Origin: Enterococcus_C asini_A
GTDB lineage: Bacteria > Bacillota > Bacilli > Lactobacillales > Enterococcaceae
DNA length: 64,000 nt
Reading direction: 5' to 3' (one strand)
Assembly: GCF_031928785.1 (NCBI RefSeq)
Contig: NZ_JARQAL010000002.1
In this document: positions 59,305 to 64,000 of the stretch, piece by piece
How positions within the stretch are numbered: the stretch's first letter is position 1
Layout: the number at the start of each line of letters is the position of its first letter
Translations under genes and position numbers: made by a program
The notes under the pieces: generated by a model
What the model was told of the DNA's origin: nothing
Database searches by the model: none
Seen by the model: only the letters and a program-made list of their open reading frames with translations

Positions 59305-60711
59305 ATGGTAGTTGGAGATTTTGCCATTGAATTAGATACAGTAGTAATCGGTGCGGGACCTGGCGGCTATGTAGCTGCCATTCGCGCCGCTGAAATGGGC
59401 CAAAAAGTTGCCATTGTTGAACGAGAATTTATCGGTGGGGTTTGTCTCAATGTGGGCTGTATCCCTTCAAAAGCCTTGATTGCTGCCGGTCACCATTATC
59501 AAGAAGCCAAAGATTCATCAACTTTTGGTGTAACCGCCGAAAATGTGAAATTAGACTTTACCAAAACCCAAAACTGGAAAGATACCCAAGTGGTACCTAA
59601 ATTAACTGGTGGCGTGGAAATGTTATTGAAAAAACACAAGGTGGAAATCATCTGGGGAGAAGCGTTCTTTGTAGATGACCACACATTGCGGGTAATCCAT
59701 CCTGATTCTGCCCAAACTTATTCCTTCAATAATGCGATTATCGCTACTGGTTCTCGTCCTATTGAAATCAAAGGCTTTAAGTTTGGCGGCCGCATTTTGG
59801 ATTCCACTGGCGGCTTGAACTTAAAAGAAGTACCGAAGAAATTCGTCATTATTGGCGGCGGCGTCATCGGTGCCGAACTAGGTAGTGCTTATGCCAACCT
59901 TGGTGCAGAAGTGACCATTTTAGAAGGTTCCCCACAAATCTTGCCAACCTATGAAAAAGATATGGTAAAAGTAGTGGAAGCCGACTTTAAGAAAAAAGGT
60001 GTCACAGTGATCACCAGTGCCATGGCCAAAGAAGCCATTGACAACGGCGATAGCGTTACTGTGAAATACGAAGCGGACGGCAAAGAACAATCTGTCGTAG
60101 CAGACTATGTTATGGTTACCGTGGGTCGTCGGGCAAACACTGACGATTTAGGTCTAGAACAAGCCGGTGTTGAAGTAGGCGAACGAGGCTTGATTACCGT
60201 AGATGCCCAAGGTCGCACCAATGTGAAGAACATCTTTGCCATTGGCGACATCGTTCCTGGTGCAGCTCTAGCTCACAAAGCCAGCTATGAAGCAAAAATT
60301 GCCGCAGAAGCAATCTCTGGTAAAAAAGTGGCCGTGGATTACACTGCTATGCCTGCCGTAGCCTTTACCGATCCTGAGTTAGCTTCCGTTGGGTTAACCA
60401 TTAAAGAAGCCAAGGAACAAGGCTACGATGCCAAAGCCTTCAAATTCCCATTTGCCGGTAACGGTCGGGCCATTTCTTTGGACAAAACAGAAGGCTTCAT
60501 GCGTTTGGTCACCACTGTCGATGACAATGTGATCATCGGTGCCCAAATCGCCGGTGTCGGCGCTTCTGATATGGTTTCAGAATTAGCTCTAGCCATTGAA
60601 TCTGGCATGAACGCCGAAGACATCGCTTTGACGATTCACCCTCATCCATCACTAGGTGAAATCACCATGGATACCGCAGAATTGGCGTTAGGTTTGCCAA
60701 TTCATATTTAA
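59305..60711 (+). CDS. pdhD: Dihydrolipoamide dehydrogenase E3
   Basis: A 468-residue FAD enzyme that reoxidises the lipoyl groups of E2 with NAD. The FAD-binding loop is VVIGAGPGGYVAAIRAAE, the redox disulfide is GGVCLNVGCIPSKAL, the NAD loop is VIIGGGVIGAELGSAYANLG, and the catalytic His-Glu pair is in TIHPHPSLGE at the C terminus. The ATG at 59305 lies seven bases after pdhC, behind AAGGATGAG. It ends the operon, with a GC-rich terminator 18 bases after the stop. Confidence 0.97.
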   Translation: MVVGDFAIELDTVVIGAGPGGYVAAIRAAEMGQKVAIVEREFIGGVCLNVGCIPSKALIAAGHHYQEAKDSSTFGVTAENVKLDFTKTQNWKDTQVVPKLTGGVEMLLKKHKVEIIWGEAFFVDDHTLRVIHPDSAQTYSFNNAIIATGSRPIEIKGFKFGGRILDSTGGLNLKEVPKKFVIIGGGVIGAELGSAYANLGAEVTILEGSPQILPTYEKDMVKVVEADFKKKGVTVITSAMAKEAIDNGDSVTVKYEADGKEQSVVADYVMVTVGRRANTDDLGLEQAGVEVGERGLITVDAQGRTNVKNIFAIGDIVPGAALAHKASYEAKIAAEAISGKKVAVDYTAMPAVAFTDPELASVGLTIKEAKEQGYDAKAFKFPFAGNGRAISLDKTEGFMRLVTTVDDNVIIGAQIAGVGASDMVSELALAIESGMNAEDIALTIHPHPSLGEITMDTAELALGLPIHI

Positions 60712-60728
60712 TAATTGTATTTCCTCTT

Positions 60729-60760
60729 ACCCCCGTCGTTTCGTCGCGACGGGGGTTTTT
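60729..60760 (+). terminator. Terminator of pdhABCD
   Basis: ACCCCCGTCG pairs with CGACGGGGGT around an eight-base loop and is followed by further T; the most GC-rich terminator in the window. Confidence 0.93.
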
Positions 60761-61026
60761 GTCTTGGAAAAAAGAGTGAATCAAAGAAAATGTCTGGTTC
60801 TTTTAATTAAAGTAAAAAGTACATCTCATAAGCATTTTTCTTAAAAAGAAAGGAAAGTTATGCCTGTGAATTCCTATTGGATTGACAGGCATTTTCTATT
60901 CAAAGATCTAGTCTGAGTTCATTAGTCGTTGGAGCTGTGTCTTCTTTTTACTAGGGGATTCCAGGAGATTTTGTTATGCTTAAGAGGAAGAAATTGTTAG
61001 GTAATATAACAGTATGGAGGCATAAG
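60761..61026. other. Intergenic region before the DUF1905/DUF1801 gene
   Basis: About 265 AT-rich bases. An inverted repeat ATGCCTGT / ACAGGCAT (60860-60892) followed by TTTC is terminator-like; its 5' arm also looks like a start codon with a ribosome site, but the frame has only 18 codons. An extended -10, TGTTATGCT, near 60970-60978 is the likely promoter of the next gene. Confidence 0.45.
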
Positions 61027-61728
61027 ATGAATCCGAAAATTTATAAGTTTGAAGCGGTGATTAAAAAAGTGCCGGATTTGGATGGGGCGTATATCGAATT
61101 TCCCTTTGATGTAAAAAAAGAATTTGGCAAAGGGCGAGTAGCAGTGACGGCAACGTTTGATGGCTTTGCCTATGATGGCAGTCTGGTGCGGATGAAAACT
61201 CCGGGGCATATTATCGGCTTACGTAAAGACATTCGGGCGGCTATTGGCAAACAAGCTGGAGATACTATTCAAGTAACCATTCAAGAACGAGACCCGAAGA
61301 TGCCAAAGCAAAATGGGGTGTTACCAGTAAAGAAAACCATTAAAAAAACTAAGAAAACACCGACAGCCACGGAACTCAAAGCTGGAGCAAAAGCTGTGGA
61401 CGCTTATCTTCACGCGCAACCTTTAGCCCGCCAAGAGATTTTGACGAAAGTGCGCCAGTTGATTCGTCAAGGGGCACCTGAAGCAATCGAAAAAATTAGT
61501 TATGGGATGCCCACGTTTTGGCAAGGAGAAAACGTGGTGCACTTTGCTAATTTCAAACATCATCTAGGTTTTTATCCTACCCCGGAAGCGATCAGTCATT
61601 TTGCCAACCAATTAACTGACTATAAAACCAGTAAAGGCGCGGTGCAATTTCCCTACAGCCAGGCAATTCCCTATGAGTTAATCGGGGACATTACCCGCTG
61701 GAAAGTAGCACAGATGGAGAAGAAGTAA
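61027..61728 (+). CDS. DUF1905-DUF1801 (YdeI/YdhG-like) fusion protein
   Basis: A 233-residue soluble protein with two parts. Residues 1-90 fit the DUF1905 small barrel (FEAVIKKVPDLDGAYIEFPFDVKKEFGKGRV, then GHIIGLRKDIRAAIGKQAGD). Residues 120-233 fit DUF1801/YdhG (EILTKVRQLIRQGAPEAIEKISYGMPTF, then FKHHLGFYPTPEAISHF), the iron-chaperone-like fold of frataxin type. The lysine-rich joint KKTIKKTKKTPTA links them. The ATG at 61027 follows GGAGG; the 51-base-longer frame has no ribosome site. The function is not established; a stress or metal role is possible. Confidence 0.83.
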   Translation: MNPKIYKFEAVIKKVPDLDGAYIEFPFDVKKEFGKGRVAVTATFDGFAYDGSLVRMKTPGHIIGLRKDIRAAIGKQAGDTIQVTIQERDPKMPKQNGVLPVKKTIKKTKKTPTATELKAGAKAVDAYLHAQPLARQEILTKVRQLIRQGAPEAIEKISYGMPTFWQGENVVHFANFKHHLGFYPTPEAISHFANQLTDYKTSKGAVQFPYSQAIPYELIGDITRWKVAQMEKK

Positions 61729-61801
61729 GGGAGCAATATCAGAAAACGGGTTTTATTTGTTAAGAAAAACATATTTTAAAATAGTGAAAAGCAGGTGGAA
61801 A

Positions 61802-62308
61802 ATGGAGAAAGTTGTTATTTATGCTAGTAAGTCCGGCAAAGCGGAGGCGGTAGCTAGAAAAATCGGGGAAGTAAAAGGTTATCCGGTAGTTTCTTATAAA
61901 GAAGTCCCAACCTTGACCGCAAATCAAGAAGTTATCTATGTGGGAAGTATCTATGCTGGACAAATTCTTGGCTTAGAAAAAGTAGCCAAAGAGTTAGCCA
62001 AAGCACAACATGTGACGATGGTGACGGTAGGGCTTATGGACCCCGAGTTGGCAGAAACAAAAAAATTGCGAAAAGAAGCAGTAACCAAAGCCCAAAGTAA
62101 AGCTGATTTTGTAGTGACGGAGCATCTCATGTTACAGGGAACCTTGGTTTTAGAAGAACTTAGTTTTCCCCAGCGAACTTTGATGAAAGCCATGTACAAA
62201 CAAGGAAAGAAAAATCCTAATGGAAAGCTGGTAGCGATTGTAGAAGCCATTGACCAGCCAAAGCCTTGGGACTTAGTACACGTGGAGCCGATGTTGTCGG
62301 AGTTGTAG
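61802..62308 (+). CDS. Flavodoxin-domain protein
   Basis: A 168-residue protein with a flavodoxin-like fold: KVVIYASKSGKAEAVARKIGE forms the first strand and phosphate loop, VIYVGSIYAGQILGLEKVAKEL the third strand region and MVTVGLMDPELAETKKLRK the fourth. The general pattern resembles the HemG-like flavodoxin domain proteins common in Lactobacillales, which carry electrons from an unknown donor. The ATG at 61802 follows AGGTGG; the frame to 61757 is longer without a ribosome site. It follows the previous gene by 73 bases and may be cotranscribed. FMN binding is inferred. Confidence 0.82.
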   Translation: MEKVVIYASKSGKAEAVARKIGEVKGYPVVSYKEVPTLTANQEVIYVGSIYAGQILGLEKVAKELAKAQHVTMVTVGLMDPELAETKKLRKEAVTKAQSKADFVVTEHLMLQGTLVLEELSFPQRTLMKAMYKQGKKNPNGKLVAIVEAIDQPKPWDLVHVEPMLSEL

Positions 62309-62325
62309 GGAAATTACTAGTATGA

Positions 62326-62364
62326 AAAAACCAGGTAACCTTTAATAGGTTACCTGGTTTTTTT
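62326..62364. terminator. Bidirectional terminator after the flavodoxin gene
   Basis: AAACCAGGTAACC pairs perfectly with GGTTACCTGGTTT around a seven-base loop, with A and T tracts on both sides. It also ends the convergent minus-strand gene. Confidence 0.92.
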
Positions 62365-62365
62365 G

Positions 62366-62746
62366 TTATTTTAGAATTGCTGCAGCCAATGCTTGTTGAA
62401 TCTCATTAATACTTTTATCTTTTCGGAATTGTAAATTTTGTGCTGGTTCAGCTGCTCCGGAAATCCAAATTTTCAATTCGGCATCTAAATCGAAATGGCC
62501 AGCTGTTTCCACGCTGAAACGAGAAATACTTTTGTATGGGAAAGTTTTATAATCCACTTTTTTCCCAGTTACGCCTTGTTTATCAACGACAATCAAGCGG
62601 TAATCTGTGAAAACAACCAAATCTCGAACTAGGCGAAAAGCTAAGTTGATGTTTTCACCTGGAATCAATACAACATCTAGCTCTTGTTCTACTTCTCTGA
62701 TGTTTACTTCCGTAGCATTCCCCAATAAACCATCAAGTAAACCCAT
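62366..62746 (-). CDS. Bacterial PH domain protein
   Basis: A 126-residue protein whose core (EVEQELDVVLIPGENINLAFRLVRDLVVFTDYRLIVVDKQG, then KKVDYKTFPYKSISRFSVETAG and a final long helix) matches the bacterial pleckstrin-homology domain of the bPH_4 type. Such proteins are small cytoplasmic or membrane-associated factors of mostly unknown role. The minus-strand ATG at 62746 has GAGGAG five bases upstream; a GTG at 62752 is the alternative. It lies 42 bases behind the membrane-anchored gene on the same strand, so the two probably form an operon. Confidence 0.87.
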   Translation of the reverse strand: MGLLDGLLGNATEVNIREVEQELDVVLIPGENINLAFRLVRDLVVFTDYRLIVVDKQGVTGKKVDYKTFPYKSISRFSVETAGHFDLDAELKIWISGAAEPAQNLQFRKDKSINEIQQALAAAILK

Positions 62747-62788
62747 GTACACTCCTCATTTCCTTGTTATTCTTATTTTTGTTATAAA

Positions 62789-63388
62789 TTATTGCGCAGA
62801 ATTCATGTACGCATCTGTAATCGCTTGTGCTTCGTTCATATAAACATCAGTTAGTTTAGTGGCCCAGGATTCGTAAACTTCATATTTTCCAGATCCAGCA
62901 GAGAAGTGTACTTCGGCCATTTTGCTCACACCATCATTAGAAATCTCTGCTAATTTTTCCACTTTCGAGTTGGAAAGCTCAGCTAATCCTTCTAGCCCAG
63001 ATTGATTATTAGCTGCTTCAGCATTATATTCAGCTACGAGAGAAGGAGTAGCTGCTTGGAGTTTTTGAGTGTATTCATCTAAGATTGCCTGATATTGTTC
63101 ATCGGCATTTTTTTCTTCTTCAATCGCCTTTGGTTGACTTGATTCTTCAACGGGCACTGCACTTGATTCGGCAGCTTCGATACTAGAATCAGCAACTGCT
63201 GAAGTGGCTGCAACTTCATTCGTCGAATTTTCGCTAGCAGTTATTGATGATTCATTTGTGGAGCCACCCATACCTTGGCTGGCTATCGATATGATAATAA
63301 CCACTAGTACCCAAAACCAGATTCTTTTGTAGAATGGTTTCTTTACTTTGTACATTTTCCCATCTTGCCCCAACACTTTTTTTGCCAT
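62789..63388 (-). CDS. Membrane-anchored protein with a Ser/Glu-rich linker
   Basis: A 199-residue protein starting MAKKVLGQDGKMYKVKKPFYKR, a short cytoplasmic sequence seen in many lactic acid bacterial membrane proteins, followed by one helix (about residues 23-40, IWFWVLVVIIISIA). Next comes a Ser/Glu/Ala-rich disordered linker (about 45-95) and a helical extracellular domain (about 96-199, with LEGLAELSNSKVEKLAEISNDG). The ATG at 63388 has GAGGTAAG upstream. The function is unknown. The gene leads the two-gene unit with the PH-domain protein, suggesting an envelope-related role. Confidence 0.8.
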   Translation of the reverse strand: MAKKVLGQDGKMYKVKKPFYKRIWFWVLVVIIISIASQGMGGSTNESSITASENSTNEVAATSAVADSSIEAAESSAVPVEESSQPKAIEEEKNADEQYQAILDEYTQKLQAATPSLVAEYNAEAANNQSGLEGLAELSNSKVEKLAEISNDGVSKMAEVHFSAGSGKYEVYESWATKLTDVYMNEAQAITDAYMNSAQ

Positions 63389-64000
63389 TTTTCTTACCTC
63401 ATTTCTTTGTTATAATTTTTGTTGCAAAAATAATGATTTTCAAAAATCAAAAAGACCTTTTCGAATTTAAAACTCGTTATTTATCAATAGTGTAGCATGC
63501 AACATTTCTTTTGGGTAGGTGATAAGAGCATCTTTTCAAAAGGTATTTTTAAAGAATATTTTTCAAGAGAAAACTCGTCATTTTTATGAAAATAAATATT
63601 TCAATTCGATTTTTTGCTTGATTTACAGTTTTAGTTGTCTTTAGATAATTGTGTAATTTCTAGTTAAAAACGAAAAGAGTCTCCCATTAGTTTGAGTGAT
63701 TCTTCCGTTAACTATTGAAAAAGGGGATGGTGAGATTGCTGGATTAACAGAAAAAGGCTTGGTAATTGTGTCAATCGAATTTCGAATGCGGAAAAAAGGC
63801 GAAATTGAAGTAGGGGAGTTCCTGTAGATAAAATAACCCTGGAAATCCAGGGTAGTACATAGATCAACATAAAAAAGAAGCCTATCAGGCTCCTCAAAAA
63901 TCTCAACTAGCATTATTTTATTATTCGCCGATTGTAAAATTAAGCTAGACAAATAAAAAAGTCATTCGTGGTACACTCAAAATGTATTTCCGACCAAAGA
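63389..64000. other. AT-rich intergenic region with a possible gene remnant
   Basis: About 610 bases without a clear gene. On the plus strand, 63696-63827 reads as an open stretch with protein-like composition (VILPLTIEKGDGEIAGLTEK, later RKKGEIEVGEFL and a stop) but is bounded upstream by TGA with no ribosome site, so it may be a decayed gene end. ACCCTGG / CCAGGGT forms a small hairpin at 63836-63853. An extended -10, TGGTACACT, near 63968-63976 may serve a gene beyond the window. Confidence 0.4.

Noticed and set aside
60860..60916. An 18-codon frame with an AAAGGAAAG ribosome-like site
   Set aside because: The start codon is part of a terminator-like inverted repeat and the product is too short and featureless to support.
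63641..63952. A 103-codon minus-strand frame near the window end
   Set aside because: No ribosome site, Ser/Ile-rich shadow composition; the opposite strand looks more protein-like but is itself bounded by a stop.

Overview
The window looks like a chromosomal segment of a low-GC Gram-positive lactic acid bacterium, most likely an Enterococcus or close relative. The pointers are the enterococcal-style genes (Mga-like regulator, two-lipoyl-domain E2 of pyruvate dehydrogenase, McrBC), strong AGGAGG ribosome sites, lactococcal-type PurBox motifs upstream of purine genes, and imperfect palindromic intergenic repeats resembling the E. faecalis EFAR class. The species cannot be fixed from the sequence alone. 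I see no insertion sequence, prophage or CRISPR array.

Layout. 1-2.7 kb: the 3' end of a glycogen operon (glgP end, then a GH13 amylase). 2.7-4.2 kb: small unknown genes, a 55-residue membrane protein on the minus strand, and tRNA-Leu(GAG). 4.5-7.5 kb: a YxeA-ABC-FtsX antimicrobial-peptide-transporter module without its two-component system. 7.5-12.9 kb: alanine aminotransferase, then an AraC regulator with a GH43 xylosidase and an MFS sugar carrier. 13-20.6 kb: an XRE/TPR regulator, nagA, a 1130-residue FtsX-type permease and an isolated OadG/OadB sodium-pump pair. 20.7-24.6 kb: a FUSC-type membrane protein and two wall hydrolases. 25-27.4 kb: guanine riboswitch, xpt, pbuX. 27.4-42.7 kb: de novo purine genes in two blocks (purEKB and purCSQLFMNHD), separated by an ASCH protein, an unknown protein and kdgK. 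43-46 kb: CPBP protease, aldo-keto reductase, guaC. 46-49.3 kb: mcrBC. 49.4-54 kb: an Mga-like regulator diverging from mgtA, which has an M-box riboswitch. 55.5-60.7 kb: pdhABCD. 61-64 kb: small stress or envelope-type proteins.

How the parts work together. Purine metabolism dominates: salvage (xpt-pbuX) is governed by a guanine riboswitch, while the purE, purC and guaC promoters each carry a PurBox-like CGAA core 65-66 bp upstream of the predicted -10. This fixed geometry matches an activator-type PurR as known in Lactococcus. Sugar genes carry cre-like sites, suggesting CcpA control of kdgK, the xylosidase unit and the pdh upstream region.

The most interesting signal is the mgtA leader. 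Behind the M-box and its terminator lies a short proline-containing reading frame whose stop codon is embedded in two mutually exclusive hairpins; one of them exactly sequesters the mgtA ribosome site. This looks like a second, translational layer of magnesium control. The second most interesting signal is a pair of about 330-bp dispersed cloverleaf-like repeats in which the helices are conserved while one stem's sequence is entirely different.
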